Positions 22,791 through 34,096 of a stretch of DNA of 64,000 bases are shown piece by piece. A program made the position numbers and the translations under genes. The stretch is from Quillaja saponaria. Its lineage: Eukaryota > Streptophyta > Magnoliopsida > Fabales > Quillajaceae. The stretch is taken from NCBI GenBank assembly GCA_029379385.1, contig CM055607.1, positions 2,170,001 through 2,234,000 of the forward strand. The letters run 5' to 3'. Each line of letters begins with the position of its first letter. Positions within the stretch are counted from its first letter, which is position 1. The notes under the pieces are model-generated. The model had not been told where the DNA came from. It made no database searches and saw nothing but the letters and a program-made list of their open reading frames with translations.

Positions 22791-25700
22791 TCTCATGTTT
22801 CAGCAAGAACATGATTTGGTCAATGTATGAGCGATACAAAAATTAAAACAAAATTTGTTTTCTAAATTTGAATCAACTTTTGAATTAGATAGAGTATTAG
22901 TGTCTATTATTGGAATATGACTAATGTGCAATATAAAAAAAAATTGGATTTTCTTGTGTTCAACATGACTCATGTTGAACATCAATCCCCTCTCAAAAAT
23001 TTATTTAATTCAATAACAAAATTAAAATTTCAATTTTATTGTGAAGTTTTTTTTTCTTTCATATATAATCTCCTTATGTTCGTTCTGAAATATGAGAGGA
23101 TTTTTATCACATTTTTAAGTAACACAAGTTCAAGAATGATCCAATAAAATAACTCAAAAATAAGATGGTAAATCTTATCACAATTGAAGTTGATATGATC
23201 TTCAATAGTATTTACTGAGACTATCATATTAGAACAATGACATCATTCTTTCTTCAACTATCTAGATATTAAGAAATAATTTTCACCAAGGATTCAAATA
23301 TTCAAAATAAACATATGCATATTAACTTAAACCTTTTTAATTTTCATAAAGATGAAACTTGCAAACTATTTCATGCAATTTTAACCAAGCATATATGTTA
23401 CCAGCTAGAAGATAAATATACGCGCAATCAACACATTATATACAACAGTAAAGTTAAATAGAGATAATCACCAAAGCAACATTTCATAGATGGTTATGTC
23501 CCAAATTGATGCTACCAGGAGAAGTGCTGGTCAAATAAAGCAAAGTGAATACCTTCCAGATCCTTTCCACTGGTTGCAACACAATTAATCCAGCTTTAAT
23601 CTACAACGAGAATGATGAAAATAACATTTGTAAATGGCCTTCACTGATAGAAAAATAAGACTTTAAGAGGTGTAATGCACATGATTAGAGACAGAGATCA
23701 CGTGATTATAGTAGAGATGAGACTTCCAAGAATCGCTCTCAGGAAACTGAAGATATCAAAAACAAACAAAGAGGGAATAAGCAAAGCATATACTTTACTA
23801 AGAACAGAGGTTGTTGCATGTATAAAAGAATATAGAATTGTTGGACATCATCTCATATACTGGAATCGGGGAGTTCTAGAATTCATGAAGTTCATTATAA
23901 CTTTTTATAACATCATCAAAAGGGGAAACAATGTGTCGTTAATCACTCATGATGGGTTGAATATATCTAGAAGCAATAATTATTCAATCAGGTTTGACAA
24001 CAAAAAAAGAGAAATCCAACTTCCTTGTTAATATGATAGGCTCTAGGAATTCTGAGATTCTAAATTTTCAGTAAGAATGAATACCTAACATACTTGCAGA
24101 TAAATAGCAAAAACCCATCGACGTAAATTAATATTTATTAAACTTTACACAGGATATATTTACCGCTAGCAAATGACAGCAGTAGCAGCTGCTAGCACAT
24201 GACAGCAGTAGCAGAAGCTACTAATAGCAAAATGGTATGTTTAAACACCAAAATGTATTTTGTCTAAAGAAAAAACAAATTTAAATTTTGATTTCAACAG
24301 TTAAAGTATAAATAATTATTAAGATAAAAAGTACTTGTTCCCCCGGTATTGTATTCCGTGAACTGAAAGAAGAAGTATTCCAGAAAAAAATAAAAATAAA
24401 TTAGTTGCAGCATCTATTTCAAAATGGTAAACAACCTTAGATTTGAGAGACAAACCTTCCTAATCCTTTAGGTAAAATAGTGAAATATTACTCTGACTTC
24501 CTTATTTCCCCCCAATTCCACCCAAAAGGCTTGATCACCAACTGTTCCCAAAAAGAATAAAATATATTTACATTCAACAATACTAAGAAAAAAAAAAGAA
24601 AAAAAAAGCAGAGGTGGAAACAAAGAAAATGGAAGGGCATGAAGGACTTCAGAGAACTAAACATTATTACCTTTCTATAATAATATAACATAACCATTCA
24701 AAAAAGTGCAAGATCCAAAACAAAATTACAATTTCTGAACTGTAATAAGTGAAATATAAGCAAAACTGGTTTTTTGTAAAAAAGTGCTATAAGCTCAATT
24801 TTGTAAAGAGACTATAGCTCATTTAAGCTGCCAAAGAAGAAAAAGAAAAGCAGTTACCTCAGGTGATGATAACTCATCTACTTTAGAGTCCATCAAAGAT
24901 AAAACTGACTAACCGATTTTTACTTCCTGTCCTTACACAAAGAAAACTGAAGCAAATCAAACTCTCAAATAAGATGTTCAAAGAAATTTATACAGGAAAG
25001 AAAACAAACATAGGGTTCACTGAATTTCAAGGAAACTTCAGAGTTAGTCCTAAAATAGCAACTAAATCATTCATTACCATAACAGGTGTGTTTTCAGTTT
25101 AGATGATAAAAAGATAATGAGATAAAAAAAAGAAATTAAGCCAAAAGAACAAAGGACAATTTAAGAGGTTTAAATAATAGGATGACGGATTATAAATTGA
25201 TCATAAGAACCTTTCAAAATAATTGACAGATTATGTACATTACCAAAATGTATTCAATGATTCCACCTGACATCCATGAATGGGAGAGGTTTTTGGATTA
25301 ACATTATGAATTACCAAAATAACATAATCATATGATAATATCGTTCTAAGCACAAATATTAAATTAGCTAATATTTTCAGAAGTATTTACATGAACACCA
25401 TTCCAAGAAATAACCAGCAAAAAAAAGTTAGTTAATTTCATTCAAACATACATATTGAGGTTAACAAATACTCAAATGATTGTGCTCCCTCATCCCTTAT
25501 AGACAGATGAATCATCTTTCATTTCTTTGTTTGTAATAGTTTAAATGAAGGAAATCATATCTATTCATTAAACATCTTCCGGTGCTACTGCACAATCAAG
25601 TATCTCACCAACATTTGAGTGATCGGTTCTTTATACTTTCCTGGTTTTTGTTTTGAAATTAAATGAGGGGACATGAAAAATTCAATAATCTCCTTTAAGA

Positions 25701-26510
25701 ACTATGCATTATTTACGAGTAGAGAAGCATTTCAATAAACAACCTGAAGGCCTTCAGTTGACAACCAGCCAAAATTGATCTTTCCTAATGCTCCTTTGCT
25801 TTAGCATAATCTTAGCGAACCTATTTACAAATTGAACAATACATCAAGTTTCATTAGAGAAAATGACATATGAATAAAGTCACGGCCATTAACCATTTTC
25901 TTGTACCTAGAAAAATTAACAGGGTTCAATTGAAAAATGTTTAGATGAAAAATAAAATGAAAAGTAATTGACAACTGCACATCTGTTTAGGAGTCAGGAA
26001 AACAGATAAATGAGAGAAATAGTGAGAGCTGAACCTGGACTGAAAAAAAAAAAAAAAAAAAAATCAGTACCAGCTTTGTATTTAAGTTGAAAGCAGAATT
26101 TTGTTTAATCAATTTCCTTAATAATTAAAACCAAACTATTCGGTTGAGAAAAATGAAATTTTATAGCTTGAATTTAAAGGGTGATTCTTCATCATATACT
26201 TTCAATCTCATTCACCAAAATCCAAAATTAAAAGTAACATCAAAATTGCTTTTACAAAGAGAAAATGTAGAAGAGCAAAAAGAAAGAAAGTAAGCAGAAA
26301 GCATTGTACCAGGCTGTGCGATGGAGTTTGAGATGATATTTGTGGCGGGTTTCAGATTTGGGTTTCAGCTTCCATTCTCTCCCCTTCTATCACCTCCCTC
26401 CCCATCCTACATTTCTTCTCTCCTTCTCATCCTTCCAGAACCACAAAGCAACCAAGACTTAATTCAATCATGTGATTCTCCATCAAATCCTCCCCAAATT
26501 GGTGCGAAAA
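22791..26510. other. Gene-poor stretch
   Basis: No recognisable protein is encoded. The longest ORF (23675-24031, 118 codons, plus) has no known motif and no sign of splicing. On the minus strand 26465-26300 looks like a purine-rich 5' UTR ending in a GT donor (CCTG/GTACAATG), and T-rich tracts before AG follow, so a spliced non-coding transcript on that strand is conceivable. An A run of about 20 lies at 26042. Confidence 0.3.
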
Positions 26511-26514
26511 TCAT

Positions 26515-26665
26515 GCATAAATTAGGGAAATAACAGCGGCAAATGAGATATGAATGCTGAGATGGTGGATTTTGAGGCCAAATTGGGGGGAAACTCCTGC
26601 CTAAATTAAGGAAATACCAGCGGCAAATGGGATATGAATGCAGAGATGGAGGATTTTGAGGAAAC
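26515..26665 (+). repeat. Direct duplication of about 60 bp
   Basis: The segment with GAAATAACAGCGGCAAATGA and GCTGAGATGGTGGATTTTGA (26527-26580) recurs at 26610-26662 with few changes. Repeat spacing is about 84 bases. It creates shadow ORFs on both strands. Confidence 0.65.
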
Positions 26666-26759
26666 TTGAAAAATCTTATTTCCCTGATTTCCGAAACAGT
26701 GGGGAGCATTTGGGGGGATTTGTCTTGTATATAAGAATAAAAGGTTGGTCTTTTCTCCT

Positions 26760-27790
26760 TATGTATATGCACGTAAAATGGAGAGGCAACCAACCAATGA
26801 ATACTTTGAGTTTACAAGAGAAATCTTACTGTAGAATATATAGTGAGAGAAGCTCTCATAAACCAAATCAGAAAGACACGCTTATATTATATATCCAACT
26901 AATAAATAGTTATTTTTGTGAGAGAATTTTTATTGTAGAATGTACAACTGAGGAAAGCTCTCACAAATTAGAAAGGCATGCTTAATATATTAGTTATTAT
27001 AAAATATTAGAAGTTAGATGTATATGCATGTATAATGGAGAGGCATCCAACTAATGAATAGTTGAGTTTGTGAGAGAATTCATACTGTAGAATGCATAGT
27101 GAGAGAAGCTTTCACAAATCAGAAAGACAAGCTTCATATATTAGTTAGATGCACAATGAGGGAAGTTCTCACAAACTAGAAAGGTACGCTTAGTATACTA
27201 GTTAAAATTATATATAATATATTAGTTATTATAAAAGATTAGGAGTTAGATGTATATTCATGTATAATGCAGAGGCATCCAACTAATAAATAGTTGGGTT
27301 TGTGAAAGAATTCCTACTGTAGAATATACAGTGAGGAAGCTCTCACAAACCAAAAAGGCACGCTTAATATATTACTTAGATGTACAGTGAGAGAAGCTCT
27401 CATGAACTAGAAAGGCAAGCTCAGTATACTAGTTAAAATTATATATAATATTAGTTATTATAAAAGATTAGAAGTTAGATGTACATGCATGTATAATGGA
27501 GAGGCATCCAATTAATGAATAGTTGGGTTTGTGAGAGAATTTTTACTGTATAATATATAGTGAGAGAAGCTCTCACAAACTAAAAGGCACGCTTAGTATA
27601 TTAGTTAAAATTATATATAATATATTAGTTATTATAAAAGATTAGAAGTTAGATGTATATGCATGTATAATGGAGAGGTATCCAACTAATGAATTGTTGG
27701 GTTTGTGAGAGAATTCCTATTGTAGTATGTACAATAAGGGAAGCTCTCACAAACCAGAAAAGCATGCTTAATATATTAGTTACAAGATAT
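26760..27790 (+). repeat. Tandem array with palindromic core
   Basis: Five units start with ATGCATGTATAATGGAGAGGC-like sequence at about 26762, 27019, 27251, 27480 and 27655, so the period falls from about 257 to 175. Each holds one or two copies of a near-perfect palindrome GTGAGAGAAGCTCTCAC followed by AGAAAGGCACGCTTA and TATATTAGTTA. A partial array is at 31365-31500. No coding potential; a foldback or satellite-like repeat. Confidence 0.75.
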
Positions 27791-28280
27791 AATATGATAG
27801 GTCAATGCTCCTGTCTATTGTCAAATTCGATAAACAGAGATAAGTCTTTATAAATTGGTCAATACTGCTGTCAATTCTAAAACAATTGTGGACTTATTTT
27901 AAGCATCGTTGTCTACCTAGCGGGCTTATTGGTTCAACTTAGGAAGTTACATAGAAGCAAGGTCAAGGCTAATTAAAAAACCAGAATTATTGCCAATTCC
28001 AAAGCAAATATATTGATAAAGTACAGATCTAGCTTGAAGATCGAAGGAGATGTTTTTGAACATTGATCACGTACATCCCTTCCTAGCTAGTAGACATTTT
28101 TCAATTGGGTTTTCAGCTAGCTTTGACAACCCTAGCTGCAGAGAAGCTTCCTTGAAGTTGTCCACCCCTGCACCTGTATAAATATATATATCATAAAGCG
28201 GATCCATATTGCATAACCCCATTCATCAATCTCCCTCATTGACTTTATCGATCCACTAGAGCCTCTATATTCAATTGCTT
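27791..28280 (+). promoter_or_regulatory. Upstream region of the TIR-only gene, with TATA box
   Basis: TATAAATA at about 28177-28184 lies roughly 105 bases before the ATG at 28288, a usual plant spacing once a 5' UTR is allowed for. The block 27790-27980 is duplicated at 31500-31690. Confidence 0.45.
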
Positions 28281-28287
28281 AGAGATC

Positions 28288-29054
28288 ATGGCTTCCTCCT
28301 CTTCTTCCAGCCATGAATGGAAGTACGATGTCTTCCTCAACTTTAGAGGTGAAGATACCCGAAAAAAAATTATTAGTCACCTTTTTGATGCCTTACATCA
28401 AAGGGGAATAAATGTTTTTAAAGATGATGATAAGCTTAAGAGAGGTGAAGAGATTTCACCTGCTCTTCTTAAAGCTATTGAAGAATCAAGGATTTCTATC
28501 GTTAGTGTTCTCTAAAAATTATGCATCCTCCACTTGGTGTCTTGATGAACTTGTCAAGATCCTCGAGTGTAGGAGAGAAAAAAAACAATTAGTTTTGCCT
28601 TTATTTTGTGAAGTGGATCCGTCAGAGGTACGAAAACAGCATACTGGAAGTTTTAGAATAGCAATGGCTGAGCATGAGAAGAGATTCGTGAATGATAAGA
28701 ACAAGTTGAAGAATTGGATGAAGGCTCTTGAAGAAGCAACCAGCTTGACCGGTTTAGATTTCAAAAATTATCGGTACATATTTCATCTCTTTTATGTGTC
28801 TTTTTTGCACTAAATATTAATTAATATTATTTTGTCTGACATGAGCAATATATTATGAATTGGCATGCAGTGATGAATCTTCCTTTATAAAAGAGATCAT
28901 CAAAGATATCTTAGAGAAATTAAACAAGATGGAGCCTAGCCCGGAAGATGATCCATGGACGGCCGGGCAAAAGCAGTGGTTTAACAGACTGACGGACACT
29001 TTAGACCTCCATAAGCGTGCGGAAAATGCAGTCAAGGAATACGAACACAAGTAG
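28288..29054 (+). pseudogene. TIR-only (TX-type) gene with one-base frameshift
   Basis: Exon 1 (28288-28773) encodes a complete TIR domain: [55 protein letters not shown] with the catalytic-position Glu, and WMKALEEATSLTGLDF. An extra A at about 28504 (GTTAGTGTTCTC instead of GTTGTGTTCTC) shifts the frame and gives an early stop; the continuation is open one frame over. Exon 2 (28871-29054) adds DESSFIKEIIKDILEKL, the usual TIR-NBS linker, then a short tail PSPEDDPWTAGQKQWFN ending in TAG. No NB-ARC or GRX follows. If the base is a read error this is an intact protein of about 220 residues. Confidence 0.75.
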
Positions 29055-29375
29055 GGCTGGTTACTAAACGAGTCGAACAATATATTAAAATAGTTTATTT
29101 TCATATTTGATCGATTTTAAAACAATATTTGTATTTAAATTTCTTATCACTTTTGATTAATTTTGAAGCTAGCAACCTATAACAATTCTTTTTTATTTTA
29201 ATGCTTAGCCAAATTTGGTACGTGCATTAGTCCTGCTAGAAAAATTATATAAAAACCTAGCTTGTAATTAATCTACAAATAATTCTTATAATGTTTATAA
29301 AATCTTTCGTCCTTGATTATGAGGAGGAATGTGAGCATAGATTTTATCTTTACACGATCTACTGGGATTTGGCAG

Positions 29376-29500
29376 GGACGAAATCAAGTAATTGGGACAA
29401 GATGGAGCCGAGCCCAGAAGATGATCCTTGGCTGGCAGGGCAAAAGGCGTGGTTTAATGCCCTGACCTCCACTTTGGAGAACCATAAGAGTGCAAGTTAA
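29376..29500 (+). pseudogene. Duplicate of the TIR-only gene's second exon
   Basis: After TTTGGCAG the sequence encodes WDKMEPSPEDDPWLAGQKAW and FNALTSTLENHKSAS before TAA. It matches the C-terminal tail of the gene just upstream, while the DESSFIK part is lost. It could serve as an alternative last exon, though the phase-2 join would read a stop after four codons. Confidence 0.5.
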
Positions 29501-29739
29501 ATAAAATCCAGGACTAGGGCAAGATTTAATGAATCAGAGATATAGAAAAGTAGGACTGGATATTAAACAAATTGAATAGAAGGCTTAGGTTTTTGTAATC
29601 TGAATGTCATGGATTTGAACACTGAACCTAGCTATGCTTATATTTTATGATAATATTATCATGTTCAAATATTTGGATTTAATCTCATAATTTATTGTTA
29701 CAAATAATATACGAACAAAGTTATACGAATAATAATAGT

Positions 29740-29950
29740 TGTGGCTTTATTTATTGATGCGAACTGAATGGTAAAAACGACGTCTGTTGGTGCTAGCATT
29801 GGCCATTGGCCAGAGCTCATAGCTAGCTGCATCCTTTTTCACGTTTTTCATGTGACAACAATTAGCTTGCAGTTTCATTTTATCTTTTATTTTGTTTGGG
29901 TGGATGACTAGTTTGCTACGAAAAGTCATTGGAAACCACACACCAAAAAA
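29740..29950 (-). repeat. Dispersed repeat, partner of 31130-31330
   Basis: GTTGGTGCTAGCATTGGCCATTGGCCA and TAGCTGCATCCTTTTTCACG are shared with 31150-31290. The shadow ORFs of both sites read PMANASTNRR. It is attached to the ACGT-rich block in reverse orientation. Confidence 0.6.
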
Positions 29951-31070
29951 AAATTGCTATGAAAAGTTTGGATGTTTTTAAAACGGAACAGGAACATCCT
30001 TAAAAAGTGTAATTTAACCTTAAAAAATTCTTAAAAACCATCCCTCATGTATAGTGTTCAAAGAGAGAGTACTAATATTCAAGTTTATATTTTCCTAATA
30101 TTCAAATTACGGGCTTATATATGTATTTACCACAACAATTTAAATATGAAAACCGTGGGTTCACTTTTTTTGTTGTTGTCCTTCTTCCGGGTCACTATAA
30201 GCTCCTCTATTGATTTTCTCCTTAAATTTAAATTACTTATGTTGTATTATATGTGGGTACAAATGTTTTTTTTTCTTTTGAGAGAGAACAAATTTTTTAA
30301 TATAGTGATCCATTAATGTTCGGGTCAACTAATTGATCCTTTCAATTCAATTAAAAACATATTATGCTCTCTATTAAAAAACAAAAAAACAAACAAACGT
30401 ATATGAAAATTTTACTTTCTATATAATATAATATCCTCAAAGTTTTCCTTCTTGTATATAGTCATTGATGCAAAAAAGTTTTAAGAGGTTTCACAATAGT
30501 AAGTATCAAATTTTTTTTTTTGCTAAACGCATTAGTAATTTGTATCTTTTAAGCATCCATTAGAAGGAAAAAAAAATTTGTTAAGGATTTATGAGTCGCA
30601 TCAAATGACTTTGTCACTGTTGAATTAAATTTGCAAGCAATTTGATTAATTCAACAAACGAGCACAATAATATTTTATATATATATAAGTTTTAAATTAT
30701 AGGTGCATACAAAGTTTGTTGACCCCAAAGTCTTCATTATTTATAATTCTCTAATTAATTAACTAAGAAAGGTTAAAATAGTATTAGAAATTGTGTATCT
30801 CTGCTCATCTGAAAGCAGTGGGTTTGAAAGATGGCAGGGTAATAGGGTAAGTCATTGGAAAGTTCACCCATTAAAAAACACAAAAAGGAATTTGCCTAGT
30901 TAAAAAAAATAAAATTGATCTAATTGATCCAATTTAAATTAAATATTTCTTTCATTAATTGTCCATTGCCTCATTCATGTTACATCCGTGCGAAAATTTT
31001 GTTCTAATTGATACAATTTCTTTGTAACTATTTTTCTGTCTCCTTGACTGTCGCTGCTTCCCAAGCTGAA
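29951..31070. other. Intergenic, no gene seen
   Basis: AT-rich. A plus-strand ORF of 89 codons (30047-30316) is hydrophobic by composition (poly-T reading) and not supported as a gene. A short TNL/TIR 5' flank match (TTTGTTGACCCCAAAGTC) occurs at about 30716. Confidence 0.4.
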
Positions 31071-31074
31071 TTAT

Positions 31075-31330
31075 AGTTGGGCCCCACGCGGTTACGCGTG
31101 TTCCAGATGAAATTTCATTTTTCGACTCTGGGCATTCTAGATGAAGATACCTACAAAAATGACGTCGGTTGGTGCTAGCATTGGCCATTGGCCAATGTTC
31201 AAAGCTAGCTGCATCCTTTTTCACGTTTTCATGTGACAACAATGGGCCTACAGTTTCATAATATCTTTGGTTTTTTTTGGGTGGATGACTAGTTTGATAC
31301 GAAAAGTCATGGGAAACCACACATAAAAAA
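31075..31330 (-). repeat. Dispersed ACGT-rich block, inverted copy
   Basis: Read on the minus strand this contains GACGTC, then ATGAAATTTCAT, then an ACGCGT(G) element and GGGGCCC-like end, in the same order as 3650-3765 and 54925-55030. The 121-codon minus-strand ORF here is a by-product of the repeat. Confidence 0.5.
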
Positions 31331-31364
31331 AAAAAAAATTAAATAAAAAAGAGAAAGAAAAAGA

Positions 31365-31700
31365 ATTGCTAGAAAATTCCTACTGTAGAATGAAGCTCTC
31401 ACAAACCAGAAGGGCACGCTTAATATATTAGTTAGATGTATAGTGAAGGAAGCTCTCACAAACTAGAAAAGCACGGTTAATATAATAGTTAGAAGATATA
31501 ATATGATAGGTCAATGCTCCTGTCTATTTTCAAATTCGATAAACAGGAATAAGTCTTTATAAATCGGTCAATACTGCTGTCAATTCTAAAACCATTGTGG
31601 AGTTATTTCAAGCATCGTTGTCCACCTAGCGGGCTTATTGGTTCAACTTACGGAAGTTACGTAGAAGCAAGGTCAAGGCTAATTAAAAAAGCAAAATTAT
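31365..31700 (+). repeat. Partial copy of the tandem array and its right flank
   Basis: CTACTGTAGAATG, GAAGCTCTCACAAAC and the long segment from GATAGGTCAATGCTCCTGTC to GAAGCAAGGTCAAGGCTAAT match 27700-27980. This ties the TIR-only gene's upstream region to the region after it. Confidence 0.7.
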
Positions 31701-32180
31701 ATATTTTATTCAAATTAAATTGGGTCAAAATTTTAATTTAAATCCAATTATCAAAAAGAAATCATCTTTAAGGGCTCTATTTGCTCAGTACTATATGAAA
31801 AAATATTGCGTGTAAAAATATTTTTAAATAAAACTGTTAAAAAAGTATTGTATAAAAATTAAAAAAAATATTTGGATCAATTAACTGAAAGCACTGTAAG
31901 ATAAAAAAAAATTATTTATTTTATTTTAAAGATGAATATTGAGTATTAAAATTACTAAAATATTAGTTTAACAAATATTATGATTATATTTGTTTAAATA
32001 AAATAATATAATTATTTTTTCTTCTAATTTTAACTTTTAACAACTTTTAAAACTCTAATAATATAAAAATATTTTTCTATAAAACTTAAAAAATAAAACC
32101 TTTATTACCAAACAATTTTGTAGAAAAGCTTAAACTCAAAATTGTTTTAGGAACTAAACCAAACTTATTAATTTTAGGTT
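31701..32180. other. Intergenic, no gene seen
   Basis: Very AT-rich with long A runs; nothing recognisable. Confidence 0.4.
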
Positions 32181-32189
32181 GAATTGTGA

Positions 32190-32760
32190 TCCATTGTCAG
32201 TCATAGCCCGATTACAAGTGTGGGGCTCCATTAAAAATGCGATAAAAAAATCGAGGATAGAATGGAGATGAAGTTTCCTAAACAATGCCGGAAAAATATT
32301 ATACTACTAGTTGGATTGTGGTCCTGTGTTTTTGTGTAGTACTATGTATGAATTACACGTGGATCCTAATTTTATTTTTCCCCAAAAAAAAATATATAAA
32401 CACAATTAGCAATTGAAATTGCTAACAGTTTAATTAATTTTTTATTTTTAGTGAAAGGTCAAAAGCGTTTTGAGATTAAAATAAGATTGTGGACGGATCA
32501 GCATCCGTTTCCATCAAAGTCTAGTTGTTGAACATCGATTGCTGGAGAATTTAAAAGTATCCATCCATTGATCTACACTTCTTGCCACATCCATTTCAAT
32601 GCAAGAATTTACTATAAATTGGTCAAATGGTCTTCTATTTAAAGTTTTTTCACGCATCTTAAAAATCCCATGAAGTTGAAGATTACTTTTGTAAATGATA
32701 ACCATAGAAATTTGAAATTAAAATTTATATGATATATTGAAGCATAATTTTTTATTACCT
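32190..32760 (+). repeat. Short third copy of the 4.3-7.7 kb duplicon
   Basis: Segments with GTGTGGGGCTCCATTAAAAATG, TTTTTGTGTAGTACTATGTA and TCTAGTTGTTGAACATCGATTG follow the same order as at 5580-7230 and 62240-62760, with internal deletions. Confidence 0.6.
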
Positions 32761-33370
32761 TTTTTTTTTTTTGAAAAATGATTGATTACTTTACTTAATA
32801 TGATAATTTAATTAATTATTTATTTTAAAATTAAATTATTTCAATAAAGAAAAGTGGGATTCTCATTTATAAGCTAAATCATCTAAGTTTTAAAAGAGAT
32901 CTTATGTTCGAGTATATATCTTCATAAAAATTTAGTCTCACTTTTAATAGTTCTAAATTACTTGATTATCTAATTAGACTTTTTTTTTTTTTTTTACATA
33001 TATTACATTCATCAAGGTGGTTTGAATCTTCTATTTAAAGCTTTTTCACACATCTTAAAAATCCCATGAAGTTGAAGATTACTTTTGTAAATGATGATCA
33101 TAGAAATTTGAAATTAAAATTTATATGATATATTGAAGCATGACTTCTTTTTTTGAAAATGATTGATTACTTTACTCAATATGATAATTTAATTAATTAG
33201 TTATTTTAAAATTAAATTATTTGAATAAAAAGAATCCGGATTCTCATTTATAAGCTAAATCATCTAAATTTTAAAAGAGATCTTATGTTCGAGTATATAT
33301 CTTCATAACAATTTGTCTACCTTTTAATTGTTCTAAATTACTTGATGGTCTAATAGAACTTTTTATTTAT
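32675..33370 (+). repeat. Direct repeat pair upstream of TIR-GRX copy 2
   Basis: GAAGTTGAAGATTACTTTTG begins two successive copies (about 32677 and 33069) of about 310 bases. A third copy begins at 43480, directly after the copia fragment. All contain GATATATTGAAGCAT and GAGATCTTATGTTCGAGTAT. Confidence 0.7.
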
Positions 33371-33540
33371 TTTACAGGTGGGAATACTAACTCATATAGA
33401 GAAAATATGCACCACATCAAAATATGGGGACTCAAACCTGGAATCTCGTGATCACATCACCTTTGCTAGTTGAGCTAAGATCTCATCGACAACTTTTTAA
33501 AATTATTATCCCATATTCAAACCAATAAAATTATTATACC

Positions 33541-33543
<3 letters not shown>

Positions 33544-33580
<37 letters not shown>
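33544..33580. repeat. (TA)n microsatellite
   Basis: An uninterrupted TA run of about 18 units. Confidence 0.9.
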
Positions 33581-33582
<2 letters not shown>

Positions 33583-33904
33583 TTATTCCAAGAAGTTTAA
33601 AACAAAAACAATTGGATTGTATGTGTGTCGTCTCCCTCATAATATTTTCTTCTAAATGATGCGAAAATGTTTTTAAAAGTTTCACCATTATTTTAGAAAA
33701 CATTAAAAAAAAAAAAAACCTTAAAGATTTGATTACTTTTATTGATATTTAAAAAAAAATATGTAGGCTTAATATAATGTTTGTTGACCCCCAAAGTCTT
33801 TCTTTACAATTCTCTAATTAATAAAGATGAAATTGGTATTATTTATATATCTCCGGGATCTTAATTAGTTAGCTAGCTGGGTTAATCAATGAATTATATA
33901 TATC

Positions 33905-34096
33905 GATGACCTAGTCAATTTTCAATTGGTTTTCCAGCTTTTACAAAGCTGGCATGGCATCTCAATTGAAGGCGCTAGGTCTCCAAACTCACCCATTAAA
34001 TAGCACAAAAAAAGAAGCTCGAACTAAGTACTATTTAGTATTTACTACGAACTATATCCATATTTGCTTAGCTAGCAAATTGGTTTTTGCTTTATC
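33905..34096 (+). promoter_or_regulatory. Conserved upstream region of TIR-GRX copy 2
   Basis: Nearly identical to 10770-10990 and 44308-44528 apart from a deletion of about 30 bases after AAGTACTA. It ends TTGGTTTTTGCTTTATC immediately before the ATG. Confidence 0.5.

Noticed and set aside
23675..24031. 118-codon ORF as a possible gene
   Set aside because: No motif, no flanking splice or promoter evidence and an unremarkable start; kept only as a remark in the gene-poor stretch.
26464..26793. 109-codon minus-strand ORF with repeated PQNPPS-HSYPICR-YF-NL text
   Set aside because: The protein repeat is explained by the 60-bp direct DNA duplication; no other support.
26760..27790. CRISPR-like array
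   Set aside because: Units are long, uneven and themselves repeated, without unique spacers; this is plant nuclear DNA.
30955..31320. 121-codon minus-strand ORF
   Set aside because: It coincides with the inverted dispersed repeat also found at 3650, 29740 and 54925.
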